Of a stretch of 64,000 nucleotides of DNA, positions 18,201 through 27,288 are shown piece by piece. The position numbers and the translations under genes were made by a program. Every line of letters begins with the position of its first letter. Position 1 is the first letter of the stretch. The stretch comes from an uncultured Roseobacter sp. (lineage in GTDB: Bacteria > Pseudomonadota > Alphaproteobacteria > Rhodobacterales > Rhodobacteraceae): the NCBI GenBank assembly GCA_947488305.1, contig CANKZM010000006.1, positions 62,001 through 126,000 of the forward strand. The letters run 5' to 3'. The notes under the pieces are model-generated. The model was not told where the DNA came from, did no database searches, and saw nothing but the letters and a program-made list of their open reading frames with translations.

Positions 18201-19796
18201 TTGGAAGCAGATTTTGTCGTAATTGGCGCAGGTTCTGCTGGTTGTGTGCTGGCGAACCGACTCAGCGCTGATCCAAAGAACAAAGTGATTTTGCTGGAGG
18301 CCGGGGGACGCGATCTGAACCCTTGGATTCACATTCCCGTCGGTTACTTCAAAACGATTCACAATCCTTCGGTTGACTGGTGTTACAAAACCGAACCGGA
18401 TCCCGGGTTGAACGGTCGGTCTATCGAATGGCCCCGCGGCAAGGTTCTTGGCGGGTCGTCGTCGCTCAACGGACTGTTGTACGTCCGTGGTCAGCCACAG
18501 GACTATGACCGGTGGCGGCAAATGGGAAACACAGGCTGGGGATGGGATGACGTTCTGCCGCTTTTCAAACGAGCGGAGCGCAACGAACGGGGCGCAGATG
18601 AGTTCCACGGAGATCAGGGCCCGCTATCAGTCTCGAACATGCGGATCCAGCGCCCGATCACAGATGCCTGGGTCGCGGCGGCGCAATCCGCTGGGTACAA
18701 ATTCAACCCTGACTACAACGGGGCAGAGCAGGAGGGCGTCGGTTTTTTCCAACTTACCGCGAAAAATGGCCGGCGTTGCAGCTCGGCGGTGGCCTACCTC
18801 AATCCGGTAAAATCGAGAACAAACCTGACGATAGTGACCCATGCGCAGGCCGATAAAATTGAAATAACTGACGGTCGTGCAACAGGGGTCACCTATACCG
18901 ATAAGGGTGGGCGAGCGCAGACTGTTACGGCACGGCGCGAAATAATCCTGTGCGGCGGGGCGATCAACTCCCCGCAACTTCTGATGCTTTCGGGTATTGG
19001 TGAGCCTGAGCAATTGGCTGAACACGGGATCGAAGTGAAGAAGGCGTTGCCGGGCGTTGGTAAGAACCTTCAGGACCATTTGCAGGCGCGATTGGTTTAC
19101 AAATGCAATGAACCAACACTCAACGATGAGGTTTCCAGCCTGTTCGGGCAGGCCAAGATTGGTCTGAAGTACGCGCTGTTCCGGGCAGGGCCAATGACCA
19201 TGGCGGCGAGCCTTGCGACCGGTTTTCTGAAAACCCGTGATGATCTGGAAACACCTGATATTCAATTCCACGTGCAGCCCCTGTCGGCGGAGAATCCAGG
19301 CAAGGGCGCTGACAAGTTCTCTGCCTTCACGATGTCAGTTTGCCAGTTGCGCCCGGAAAGCAAGGGAGAGATCCGCCTCGCGTCGTCCCGACCTCGGGAG
19401 TACCCCAAGATCATACCGAACTATCTGTCGACTGAAACGGATTGCCGAACCATTGTCGAAGGTGTGCGGATCGCGCGTAAGATCGCCCGCCATGCACCGC
19501 TAAATACCAAGATCTCGGAAGAATTCCGTCCGAACGCCAGTCTTGATATTGATGACGATGCCGCGATGTTGGACTGGGCGAGGAACAATACTGCTTCAAT
19601 TTATCATCCAACCGGTACCTGCAAGATGGGAGATGGGTCCGAAGCGGTTGTGGATAGCAGGTTGCGTGTGCATGGCATTTCCGGTTTGCGAGTGGCGGAT
19701 TGTTCCATCATGCCGGAAATCGTGTCTGGGAACACCAACGCGCCGGCGATCATGATCGGTGAAAAGGCCTCTGACCTCATTCTCGAAGACGCCTGA
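18201..19796 (+). CDS. GMC family FAD-dependent oxidoreductase (choline-dehydrogenase-like)
   Basis: This 531-residue flavoenzyme has the N-terminal dinucleotide fold VIGAGSAGCVLANRLS, the GMC signature KVLGGSSSLNGLLYVRG, the second signature GAINSPQLLMLSGIG and the C-terminal catalytic region YHPTGTCKMG followed by NTNAPAIMIGEKA. It would oxidise a primary or secondary alcohol to the aldehyde or ketone. The start is taken as the TTG at 18201 because GGAGG lies eight bases ahead; ATG 18186 and TTG 18162 are alternatives without a ribosome site. It is divergent from the TRAP operon, whose solute it may oxidise. Assignment to choline is not justified. Confidence 0.87.
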   Translation: MEADFVVIGAGSAGCVLANRLSADPKNKVILLEAGGRDLNPWIHIPVGYFKTIHNPSVDWCYKTEPDPGLNGRSIEWPRGKVLGGSSSLNGLLYVRGQPQDYDRWRQMGNTGWGWDDVLPLFKRAERNERGADEFHGDQGPLSVSNMRIQRPITDAWVAAAQSAGYKFNPDYNGAEQEGVGFFQLTAKNGRRCSSAVAYLNPVKSRTNLTIVTHAQADKIEITDGRATGVTYTDKGGRAQTVTARREIILCGGAINSPQLLMLSGIGEPEQLAEHGIEVKKALPGVGKNLQDHLQARLVYKCNEPTLNDEVSSLFGQAKIGLKYALFRAGPMTMAASLATGFLKTRDDLETPDIQFHVQPLSAENPGKGADKFSAFTMSVCQLRPESKGEIRLASSRPREYPKIIPNYLSTETDCRTIVEGVRIARKIARHAPLNTKISEEFRPNASLDIDDDAAMLDWARNNTASIYHPTGTCKMGDGSEAVVDSRLRVHGISGLRVADCSIMPEIVSGNTNAPAIMIGEKASDLILEDA

Positions 19797-19812
19797 CTCC
19801 ATATTGTTTTTG

Positions 19813-19853
19813 AAAATCACCGGCGTATCCGCTCACGGTTTGTCGGTGATTTT
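19813..19853 (+). terminator. rho-independent terminator after the GMC gene
   Basis: AAAATCACCG at 19813-19822 pairs perfectly with CGGTGATTTT at 19844-19853 across a 21-base loop and runs into further T residues. It starts 17 bases after the GMC stop codon. Confidence 0.65.
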
Positions 19854-19887
19854 TCGACCCGCACCTTGGTCGGAATAGAGCCTGGCC

Positions 19888-19896
19888 TGTGGATAA
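19888..19896 (-). promoter_or_regulatory. perfect DnaA-box sequence
   Basis: TGTGGATAA reads TTATCCACA on the minus strand, the consensus DnaA box. It lies in the 169-base gap between the GMC terminator and a small gene at 20023. The extended form TTATCCACAGG differs by one base from sequences upstream of uvrC and nrdJ in this window. A single box may be a chance match. Confidence 0.4.
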
Positions 19897-20022
19897 ATAA
19901 CCCACGCTGTGCGAATTTTCAGCACGTTCGCCAAGAACTCCATTCCAAGGAAAATTTGTCGCTGACGAGGGCTTCTGAACCAGTAAACTATTGATGAGAA
20001 TCGGTGGAGCGATGGGGGCGAC

Positions 20023-20229
20023 GTGAAACACGAGACAGCATATGAATTACCAACTGCGACCAACATATTGTCGCTTGAATCCGCTGAAATGCCAGGCTTT
20101 GTTCAAGAGTGTCTTCGTACCCGCTCTTTGAGCTGGGTTGTGGCCGAATTGAATAAATCGATCCTTTCCGGCCCTGAGGAAGAGCGCGACGAAGCGCGTA
20201 AAGCGCTGGAGCACTTGGGCTTTATTTAG
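20023..20229 (+). CDS. small conserved-looking hypothetical protein
   Basis: The 68-residue product is acidic and mostly helical with no membrane segment. I do not recognise a named family, though the LRTRSLSWVVAELNKSILSG and EERDEARKALEHLGF phrases resemble short proteins I associate with Rhodobacterales genomes. The start is a GTG at 20023, preceded by GGAGCG and GGGGGCG. It is isolated from the upstream gene by a terminator and lies 114 bases before the quinone reductase gene. Confidence 0.55.
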   Translation: MKHETAYELPTATNILSLESAEMPGFVQECLRTRSLSWVVAELNKSILSGPEEERDEARKALEHLGFI

Positions 20230-20343
20230 CCTTCTCGATTTTTCCGGCAATATAAGGTTCCACTACTTGGCCAACGGCTCTTGCCAATGCCCAAGCACTC
20301 TGGGCAGATGGCGGCGTCGAAAAAAAGGCTTAGGAATACATTC

Positions 20344-21306
20344 ATGCACGCCATGCAAGTCACCGAACTGGGGCAGCCGTTGCAGTTGCAGGACATACCG
20401 CGTCCCGAGGCAGCCGCGGGGCAGGTTGTCGTTAAGGTACATACTTGCGGTATGAACTTCGGCGATACTTTGGCGATCAAGGGCACGTATCAGGAAAGGC
20501 CTGAATTGCCTTTCACTCTCGGGATGGAATTGTGCGGGACCATCACGGACGTTGGCGAGGGTGTAGAAGGCTTCGAGATCGGACAGCGTATCGCGGCGTA
20601 CTGCGGTTTTGGCGCTCTGGCGGACTACGCGGCGGTTGATGCGGAGGTCTGCGTCCCTATTCCTGACGTCATGACGGACGACGACGCGGCAGCCTTTCTG
20701 ATTGCATACGGGACAAGCCACGTCGCGCTGGATTACAAGGCCCACCTCAAACCAGGCGAGAGATTGTTGGTGCTGGGTGCGTCGGGCGGTGTGGGGCTGA
20801 CGGCGGTAGAACTCGGCAAGCTTATGGGGGCGGAAGTGGTGGCCGTCGCGCGCGGCGCACAAAAGCTCTCTGTGGCAAAAGAGGCTGGAGCAGACCACTT
20901 GATTAACTCTGAAACAGACGACATTCGAGAAAAGGTCAAGGCGTTGGGCGGGGCGGATGTGGTCTATGACCCGATCGGCGGGGATCAGTTCAAGGCCGCT
21001 TTAAGAGCCTGCCGGCCAGAGGCGCGCCTGCTCCCGCTTGGATTTGCTTCTGGTGAAGTGCCGCAGATCCCGGCGAACCATCTGCTGGTGAAAAACCTGA
21101 CTGTGATTGGATTCTACTGGGGCGGCTACACAAGGGTGAACCCAAAGGTGCTGACTGACAGCTTCGAAACGCTGACGCGTTGGTATGAAGAAGGTAAACT
21201 CAAACCACATGTCAGCAATGTGCTCCCGCTTGAAAAGGCAAACGAGGCGCTGGATTTGCTCCGCACACGTAAGGCGACGGGCAAGGTCGTTGTTCGTATC
21301 GACTGA
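20344..21306 (+). CDS. NADPH:quinone oxidoreductase family protein (MDR superfamily)
   Basis: This is a zinc-free medium-chain dehydrogenase/reductase of about 320 residues. The N-terminal GroES-like domain holds VKVHTCGMNFGDTLAIKGTY and the Rossmann fold has LGASGGVGLTAVELGKLMGA. It would reduce quinones or alpha,beta-unsaturated carbonyl compounds with NADPH. The reading frame opens at 20281, but the ATG at 20344 (or the next at 20353) matches the family N-terminus. The YigZ-like gene follows after 12 bases, probably in the same transcript. Confidence 0.87.
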   Translation: MHAMQVTELGQPLQLQDIPRPEAAAGQVVVKVHTCGMNFGDTLAIKGTYQERPELPFTLGMELCGTITDVGEGVEGFEIGQRIAAYCGFGALADYAAVDAEVCVPIPDVMTDDDAAAFLIAYGTSHVALDYKAHLKPGERLLVLGASGGVGLTAVELGKLMGAEVVAVARGAQKLSVAKEAGADHLINSETDDIREKVKALGGADVVYDPIGGDQFKAALRACRPEARLLPLGFASGEVPQIPANHLLVKNLTVIGFYWGGYTRVNPKVLTDSFETLTRWYEEGKLKPHVSNVLPLEKANEALDLLRTRKATGKVVVRID

Positions 21307-21318
21307 TCCTCTCCTATT

Positions 21319-21669
21319 GTGCAGGTCTTTGAAGGCATCATAAGTGATCGTGGGTCAAAGTATGCTGTTTCAGGCGGACCCTGTAGCTGTGAGGCCGATG
21401 CAAAGGCGTTTATCAAAGCCCTCAAGCGCAAGAAGAAGTTCGCGAAGGCGACACATCACAGCTGGGCCGTTTTGACGGCGGACGGGCCTCTCAAGAACGA
21501 CGACGGCGAAACCGGTGCGGGAATGGTCATTCTGCGCATGCTGGAACGCGAAGAGATGCATAATGAGATTGTTGTCGTCACGCGGTGGTATGGGGGCAAG
21601 CATCTTGGAGGCGACAGGTTTCGCCATGTGCAGGAAGCTGTGCGCATCTATCTTGAACGCCGCGGTTAG
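21319..21669 (+). CDS. YigZ/IMPACT N-terminal domain protein (UPF0029)
   Basis: The 116-residue product matches the UPF0029 domain: THHSWAV, KNDDGETGAG and VVVTRWYGGKHLGGDRFRHV are the family's conserved motifs. E. coli YigZ is about 204 residues and has a second ferredoxin-like domain that is absent here, so this is a single-domain form. The family may regulate translation or bind nucleic acid; the bacterial role is unknown. The start is a GTG 12 bases after the quinone reductase stop. Its end overlaps the stop of the convergent DMT gene by four bases. Confidence 0.85.
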   Translation: MQVFEGIISDRGSKYAVSGGPCSCEADAKAFIKALKRKKKFAKATHHSWAVLTADGPLKNDDGETGAGMVILRMLEREEMHNEIVVVTRWYGGKHLGGDRFRHVQEAVRIYLERRG

Positions 21670-22643
21670 CGGCGTTTGACCGGCCCGCGCGCAACAACGC
21701 GGGATTTTTGCTGTTCCCGCAAAAAGACGAACAACCCCGATCCGATGATCAGCACAATGCCAGCCCAAACCTCCCATGCCGGGGACTCACCGAAGATGAG
21801 CCAGCCCCAAAAAACTGCCAGCGGCAGGCCTACATATTCGAATGGAGCGACGGTTGCGGCATCGGCCAACCGGTAGGCCTGACTGAGGCAGTAACCTACA
21901 ATGGCCGCGTTGAAGCCAAGCCCCAGCATGACCCACCAGTCCGACCCGCTTGGCCAAATCCAGGCACGCAGTAAAAACTGTATGGACGGGTTCTGAGAAA
22001 CCGTCGCAAACCGCCCGTCACCTGCAACGATAAAGAACCCCAAGGAGACCACCACAAAAGCCAGATGGATATAGACGGATAAGGCAGAGGCCTTGCTTTC
22101 GACACCAAGCTTGCGGGTCATCAATTGGTTCAAAGCATACATCAAGGCCGCGAACACGGGCAGCAAAAGCACCAGCCGAGATGCATCCAAACTTTGTGAG
22201 TCAGCCCAAGGTCGCTGCATGAGGATCACGCCTGCAAACCCCACGAGAACCGCGCTCAGCCGCACGACGCCGACTTTTTCGCCGAGCACTGGAATAGAAA
22301 GCAGGGTGATGAAGAATGGCGCCGCAAAAAAGAGGGCGGTGGCGTCTGCCAACGGCAGTGCAGCCAGGGCCGCGAAGTAGCTCATGTTCGCGGCGACAAT
22401 CAGTAACCCTCGTATGGCATGCAAAAATGGCCTGCGGGTTTTCAGGATGCGCCACCCCCCTTCCATCCAGACAAAAAGGAGCGAAAACAACAAAGCCAGC
22501 ACGGAGCGAGCAAAAACAATTTCATGCAGCGGGTAGTTTCCCGAAACGCGCTTGATCAGCATATCATTGATGGAAATGGCAAAAATGCCCACCAGAACGA
22601 TGACGATTGCGAGGCCGGCCCGATTTTGTGCGTTCTCAGTCAT
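21666..22643 (-). CDS. DMT superfamily (EamA) transporter
   Basis: The 325-residue protein has ten predicted membrane helices arranged as two EamA repeats; phrases such as IVFARSVLALLFSLLF and PFEYVGLPLAVFWGWLIFGE are typical. It probably exports an amino acid, purine or other metabolite. The last residues are basic (EQQKSRVVARGPVKRR), consistent with a cytoplasmic C-terminus. The final four bases overlap the convergent YigZ-like gene. Confidence 0.87.
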   Translation of the reverse strand: MTENAQNRAGLAIVIVLVGIFAISINDMLIKRVSGNYPLHEIVFARSVLALLFSLLFVWMEGGWRILKTRRPFLHAIRGLLIVAANMSYFAALAALPLADATALFFAAPFFITLLSIPVLGEKVGVVRLSAVLVGFAGVILMQRPWADSQSLDASRLVLLLPVFAALMYALNQLMTRKLGVESKASALSVYIHLAFVVVSLGFFIVAGDGRFATVSQNPSIQFLLRAWIWPSGSDWWVMLGLGFNAAIVGYCLSQAYRLADAATVAPFEYVGLPLAVFWGWLIFGESPAWEVWAGIVLIIGSGLFVFLREQQKSRVVARGPVKRR

Positions 22644-22804
22644 TGATGCTCGGTATCACGCATTTCGCGACATGCGCGTCTGGTTGCGACAAATCCTGCA
22701 CCATGCAAACGCACAGAATTGCCGTGGCTTCGTGCATTTCCGCTCTGTCCTTTTCAAAACAGGGGCATTATTTGTTCCGCCTCTAAAGGGATGGGGGATC
22801 AGAT

Positions 22805-23743
22805 ATGGCGGCAATCCTGGAAGTTGACGGGCTGCGCAAAGCCTACGCCGACGGTTTTGAAGCGCTCAAAAACGTAAGCCTGCAGATCGAACAGGGAGAG
22901 ATCGTTGCGCTGCTGGGGCCAAATGGCGCGGGGAAGACCACGCTGATTTCGACCATCTGTGGGATCACGCAGGCCACCGCAGGATCTGTGCGTGTTGGCG
23001 GTTTCGATATCATTCGCGATTTCCGCGCGGCCCGGTCGATCATCGGGCTGGTGCCGCAAGAGATCAATCTCGAACCCTTCGAGCGGGTCATCAATACGGT
23101 GAATTTTTCCCGTGGGTTGTTCGGCAAACCTCGCGATGACGCGAAGGTCGAAGAGATTTTGCGCCAACTCTCGCTTTGGGACAAAAAAGACAACCAGATT
23201 CGCGAACTGTCGGGGGGTATGAAACGGCGGGTTCTGATCGCCAAGGCATTGAGCCATGAGCCGCGATTGCTGTTCCTCGATGAGCCGACCGCAGGTGTGG
23301 ATGTGGAGTTGCGCAAGGACATGTGGGATGTTGTGGCAAGGCTCAAATCCTCAGGCGTCACGATCGTTCTGACCACCCACTACATCGAGGAAGCGGAAGC
23401 AATTGCGGACCGGGTAGGCGTTATTGCCAAGGGGGAAATGCTTCTGATCGAGGAGAAGGTGCAACTCATGCAGCGCATGGGGCAGAAGCAGCTGGATGTC
23501 CAACTCACCGCTCCTGTCACGCAGCTGCCGGAAACATTGGAAAAATACGACCTTTTGTTGAGCGATGATGGTGCAACGCTGACCTACTCATACGACACCA
23601 GAGCAGATCGCACCGGGATCACCAAACTTTTGTCGGACGTATCTGCATCAGGGCTTGTGCTGCGTGACGTGGTGACACGGCAAAGCAGCCTCGAAGACAT
23701 CTTCGTGGACCTTGTACACACGGAAACAGGAGATGCGGCATGA
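22805..23743 (+). CDS. ABC-2 type exporter ATP-binding protein
   Basis: This is a 312-residue ATPase with Walker [10 protein letters not shown], signature LSGGMKRR, Walker [13 protein letters not shown] and the H-loop [11 protein letters not shown]. The C-terminal ~70 residues form the extra domain common in the YadG/CcmA-like group. With the next gene it forms a two-component ABC-2 exporter. The genes overlap by four bases (ATGA). The exported compound is unknown. Confidence 0.9.
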   Translation: MAAILEVDGLRKAYADGFEALKNVSLQIEQGEIVALLGPNGAGKTTLISTICGITQATAGSVRVGGFDIIRDFRAARSIIGLVPQEINLEPFERVINTVNFSRGLFGKPRDDAKVEEILRQLSLWDKKDNQIRELSGGMKRRVLIAKALSHEPRLLFLDEPTAGVDVELRKDMWDVVARLKSSGVTIVLTTHYIEEAEAIADRVGVIAKGEMLLIEEKVQLMQRMGQKQLDVQLTAPVTQLPETLEKYDLLLSDDGATLTYSYDTRADRTGITKLLSDVSASGLVLRDVVTRQSSLEDIFVDLVHTETGDAA

Positions 23744-24501
23744 ACCTGATCGCCATTCGCGCCATCTTTGCATTCGAAATGGCCCGTTTTTTCCGCACAA
23801 TCGCGCAAAGCCTGATCTCGCCGGTCTTGTCCACATCGCTTTATTTTGTGGTCTTCGGAGCTGCTATTGGCAGCCGTATCCAGGAAGTCGAGGGCGTAAG
23901 CTATGGGGCGTTCATCGTGCCAGGGCTCATCATGCTATCAGTCATCACGCAATCCATATCCAACGCCTCCTTCGGGATTTACTTCCCAAAATTCATCGGT
24001 ACGACCTATGAGCTTTTGTCGGCACCGGTCAATTTCCTGGAAATCGTTGCAGGCTACGTGGGGGCTGCTGCCACCAAGGCATTGATCATCGGGATCATCA
24101 TCCTCGTGACCGCCTTCTTCTTCGTAGACATCACGATCGCTCACCCGATTGCGATGGTTCTGTTTCTACTGCTAACCTGCCTGAGCTTCTCGCTCTTGGG
24201 GTTCATCATCGGCATCTGGGCCAGCAGTTTCGAGCAGTTACAACTCGTGCCCCTACTGGTCATTACCCCTCTGGTTTTCCTTGGTGGCGCGTTCTACTCG
24301 ATTTCGATGTTGCCACCTGTCTGGCAAACGATTTCTCTGTTCAATCCGGTGGTGTACCTTGTGTCCGGTTTCCGCTGGTCGTTCTTTGGCGCGGCGGATG
24401 TGCCGATTTTCCTGTCTCTGGTGGCAATCGCAGGCTTTACGCTGGCCTGTCTGGTCGTAATTTGGTGGATTTTCAAAACCGGCTGGCGGTTGCGACAATA
24501 A
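23740..24501 (+). CDS. ABC-2 type exporter permease
   Basis: The 253-residue protein has six hydrophobic segments and the ABC-2 motif [20 protein letters not shown] near the fifth helix, which is characteristic of the YadH/NodJ-like permeases. It overlaps the ATP-binding gene by four bases, so the pair is translated together. Possible substrates include lipids, polysaccharides or drugs. Confidence 0.9.
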   Translation: MNLIAIRAIFAFEMARFFRTIAQSLISPVLSTSLYFVVFGAAIGSRIQEVEGVSYGAFIVPGLIMLSVITQSISNASFGIYFPKFIGTTYELLSAPVNFLEIVAGYVGAAATKALIIGIIILVTAFFFVDITIAHPIAMVLFLLLTCLSFSLLGFIIGIWASSFEQLQLVPLLVITPLVFLGGAFYSISMLPPVWQTISLFNPVVYLVSGFRWSFFGAADVPIFLSLVAIAGFTLACLVVIWWIFKTGWRLRQ

Positions 24502-24568
24502 AGGTGCACTCAAAACTCTTATTGCTTGTGCCTTGTTTGAACAGGGCTGCCATTCTACATGAGCATTC

Positions 24569-25366
24569 ATGAAACGCTGGATACCTTTTCTCAAATCTGA
24601 TCCCGTGGTCTCCGTGGTACGCCTGTCGGGCGTGATCACCGCCTCTGGCCGGGGCACCCTGAATGACGCGGGTCTGGCGCCTGTGATCGAAAAGGCCTTC
24701 TCGCGTGGGAAGCCTGCGGCGGTGGTGCTTGAGGTTAACTCGCCTGGCGGTAGCCCTGTACAATCTTCGCTCATCGGTGCGCGCATACGGCGACTGGCCG
24801 AGGAGAAAGACGTGCCAGTCATTGCTTTTGTCGAAGACGTCGCTGCCTCGGGCGGGTACTGGCTCGCGGCAGCGGCCGACGAGATTTATGCCGACAACAG
24901 TTCTGTCATTGGATCGATCGGTGTGATTTCCGCGTCCTTTGGGGCGCATGAGTTTCTCGCCAAACAAGGAATTGAGCGGCGCGTCTATACAGCCGGAAAG
25001 TCGAAATCCATGCTGGATCCGTTCCGACCCGAAAACCCCGAAGACGTGGCGCGGCTCAAGAAACTGCTGGAAGACATCCATGTCAATTTCAAGGATCATG
25101 TGACTTCGCGGCGTAAGGGTAAGCTGCCTGAAGACCGTGATCTGTTTACCGGCGAAGTCTGGCTGGCGCGCGAGGCGGCTGAGATCGGGTTGATTGATGG
25201 TGTCGGGCATCTCAAACCGATGATGAAGGACCGTTTTGGCGACAAGGTTAAGTTCCGCCGCTACGGGGTCCGTAAGCCGCTGCTGGCACGTTTTGGCGCT
25301 CAGGTCTTCGATGATGCATTTCAGACACTTGAAGAACGCAGCGCCTTCGCGCAGTTTGGCTTGTAA
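24569..25366 (+). CDS. sppA: signal peptide peptidase SppA-like S49 protease
   Basis: The 265-residue protein is a short-form S49 peptidase. The catalytic serine is residue 94 in VAASGGYWLAAAADEIYA, and the general-base lysine is 144 or 146 in YTAGKSKSMLDPF. The NSSVIGSIGV segment follows, as in SppA and SohB. It would cut cleaved signal peptides or small membrane fragments. There is no clear N-terminal membrane anchor, which is unlike E. coli SppA, so it may associate peripherally. Confidence 0.88.
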   Translation: MKRWIPFLKSDPVVSVVRLSGVITASGRGTLNDAGLAPVIEKAFSRGKPAAVVLEVNSPGGSPVQSSLIGARIRRLAEEKDVPVIAFVEDVAASGGYWLAAAADEIYADNSSVIGSIGVISASFGAHEFLAKQGIERRVYTAGKSKSMLDPFRPENPEDVARLKKLLEDIHVNFKDHVTSRRKGKLPEDRDLFTGEVWLAREAAEIGLIDGVGHLKPMMKDRFGDKVKFRRYGVRKPLLARFGAQVFDDAFQTLEERSAFAQFGL

Positions 25367-25369
25367 TAC

Positions 25370-25543
25370 ATGATTTTCAAGATCGTCACTCTGTTCCTCG
25401 TGGTCATCGCGGTGTTGGCCATGTTCGGCAAAATGCACTGGCTGGGCGGCAAACGGCTCGCCTCGGCCAAATGCCGGTCTTGTGGGCGCTATCGGATCGG
25501 GCGGGGTCCCTGCGCCTGTGGCGATAAGGGCGGGCAGGCATGA
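25370..25543 (+). CDS. 57-residue membrane-anchored zinc-ribbon microprotein
   Basis: This small gene lies between sppA and the antiporter gene. It encodes an N-terminal hydrophobic helix (about residues 2-19) and a C-terminal four-cysteine cluster of the form CRSCG-x7-CACG, likely a zinc ribbon facing the cytoplasm. It starts three bases after the sppA stop, and its stop overlaps the antiporter start (GCATGATG), so it is embedded in the operon. The tight packing and the cysteine pattern make it a real gene despite its size. Function unknown. Confidence 0.75.
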   Translation: MIFKIVTLFLVVIAVLAMFGKMHWLGGKRLASAKCRSCGRYRIGRGPCACGDKGGQA

Positions 25544-26487
25544 TGCCTTGGCTCCTCTCCGGGCTGGGCTTGCTGATCCTTCTTCTGGCTGGCGACTCGC
25601 TGGTAAAGGGGGCGGTGAACCTGAGCTTGCGGCTCGGGCTTCCGGCTTTGATTGTCAGTCTGACTATCGTTGCTTTTGGGACGTCGGCGCCGGAACTATT
25701 GATTTCGGTCCAAGCCATACTGGAGGACGCGCCGGGGCTGGCACTTGGCAACGTGGTTGGGTCGAATACGGCCAATATTCTACTGGTGCTTGGTATTCCC
25801 GCGTTGCTTGCGACGATGCACACGTCCGAATGCAATACCAGAAAAACCTACCTGCAAATGATCCTGGCGTCGGTCCTGTTCATCGGACTGGCTTTTCGGG
25901 GCATTTTTGACTGGGTTTCCGGCGTGGTGTTGTTGCTGGCGCTTGGCGTTGTTTTATCTGCTGCGTTTCGCGATGCACAAAACCATCGTAATGCCTGCAA
26001 AGAGGATGCGTCGGAGGAGCCAGAGGGCGCGGACCCCGATCTGCCGATGTGGCGCATTCTGATTTTTCTGGGCCTTGGGCTGGTGGGGTTGCCGCTGGGT
26101 GCGGACCTGCTGGTGGACAATGCGACGATCATTGCAAAGCAATACGGTGTGTCCGATGTGGTGATCGGATTGACGCTGGTGGCCATTGGCACGTCCCTAC
26201 CAGAGCTTGCAACCACGGTCATGGCCGCTTTGCGGCGCCAGGCAGATGTCGCCTTGGGCAATGTGATCGGATCGAACATGTTCAACCTGCTGGCAATCAT
26301 TGGCATCGCCAGCCTTGTGGGCCCGATCCCGGTGGATGCCGAATTCCTGCGATTTGATCTGTGGGTGATGTTGGGCGCTTCTGTTCTGCTGGCGCCTTTC
26401 GTGTTCTTCGGATGGAATATCACCCGTATTTGGGGTGTGATCTTGTCTGTCCTTTATGTGAGCTATCTGGTCCTGTTACTGGCGTAG
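25540..26487 (+). CDS. calcium/sodium antiporter (CaCA family)
   Basis: The 315-residue protein has about ten membrane helices in two inverted repeats. Each repeat has the exchanger signature: GTSAPELLIS with GNVVGSNTANILL in the first half and GTSLPELATTV with GNVIGSNMFNLL in the second. The paired glutamates bind cations. It matches the YrbG-type K+-independent Ca2+/Na+ exchangers. A charged cytoplasmic loop of about 30 residues joins the repeats. It overlaps the microprotein by four bases. Confidence 0.92.
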   Translation: MMPWLLSGLGLLILLLAGDSLVKGAVNLSLRLGLPALIVSLTIVAFGTSAPELLISVQAILEDAPGLALGNVVGSNTANILLVLGIPALLATMHTSECNTRKTYLQMILASVLFIGLAFRGIFDWVSGVVLLLALGVVLSAAFRDAQNHRNACKEDASEEPEGADPDLPMWRILIFLGLGLVGLPLGADLLVDNATIIAKQYGVSDVVIGLTLVAIGTSLPELATTVMAALRRQADVALGNVIGSNMFNLLAIIGIASLVGPIPVDAEFLRFDLWVMLGASVLLAPFVFFGWNITRIWGVILSVLYVSYLVLLLA

Positions 26488-26508
26488 AAACTCAGAGAGG
26501 CAGTTGAC

Positions 26509-27288
26509 ATGAAACGGGCACTGGTGACAGGGGCAGGCGGCCGCTTGGGGCGCGCGATGGCAGTCTATCTGGGTAAGCGCGGATACTCGGTTGCGGTGCA
26601 CTATTCCAGTTCGGCTTCGGGCGCACTGGAGACCGTCGAAGCGGTGAAGAATGCAGGCGGGCAAGCAGAAACCTTCCAGGCCGACCTGTTGGAGGACGCG
26701 CAAACCGAAACGCTCTTTCGGGACGCCCGAGATGCTCTGGGCGGAGATATCACATGCCTCGTCAACAACGCCTCAATCTTTCAATACGATACGATCTCAA
26801 CGGCGACCCGCGACCTTTGGGACCGTCACATGCAAAGCAATCTGCGTGCGCCTTTTCTTCTGACGCAAGCCATGGCGGCCCAGCAACTGATGCCAGAGAT
26901 GGATGCAGCTGGTGAACCTCAGGCCTCGGGGGTCATTGTCAACATGGTCGATCAACGCGTCCGCAAACTTACGCCTGAGTTCATGACGTACACGATCGCG
27001 AAGATGGGTCTTTGGGCCATGACACAGACGACAGCACGGGCTTTGGCCCCTGCGATCCGGGTCAATGCGATTGGTCCGGGCCCCACTCTGAAAGGAGGGC
27101 GGCAGACCGATGAGCACTTTGCCAAACAGCGCGCAAACACGGTCCTGAAACGCGGCTCAAACCCTCAGGATATCACCGCCGCTTTGGGCTTTATCCTTGA
27201 TGCGCCCGCATTGACTGGCCAGCTTCTTTGTATCGATGGTGGGCAACATTTGGGCTGGGAAACGCCGGACATACTTGGGGTTGAATAA
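26509..27288 (+). CDS. SDR family oxidoreductase, pteridine-reductase-like
   Basis: This is a 259-residue short-chain dehydrogenase. Its nucleotide motif is TGAGGRLGRAM, with arginine in place of the usual small residue (TGxxxRxG), which marks the FolM/pteridine reductase subgroup and NADPH use. The NNAS motif is LVNNASIF, and the active tyrosine and lysine are in YTIAK. It may reduce dihydrofolate or dihydropterins. Length normal. It is 21 bases after the antiporter gene. Confidence 0.85.
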   Translation: MKRALVTGAGGRLGRAMAVYLGKRGYSVAVHYSSSASGALETVEAVKNAGGQAETFQADLLEDAQTETLFRDARDALGGDITCLVNNASIFQYDTISTATRDLWDRHMQSNLRAPFLLTQAMAAQQLMPEMDAAGEPQASGVIVNMVDQRVRKLTPEFMTYTIAKMGLWAMTQTTARALAPAIRVNAIGPGPTLKGGRQTDEHFAKQRANTVLKRGSNPQDITAALGFILDAPALTGQLLCIDGGQHLGWETPDILGVE

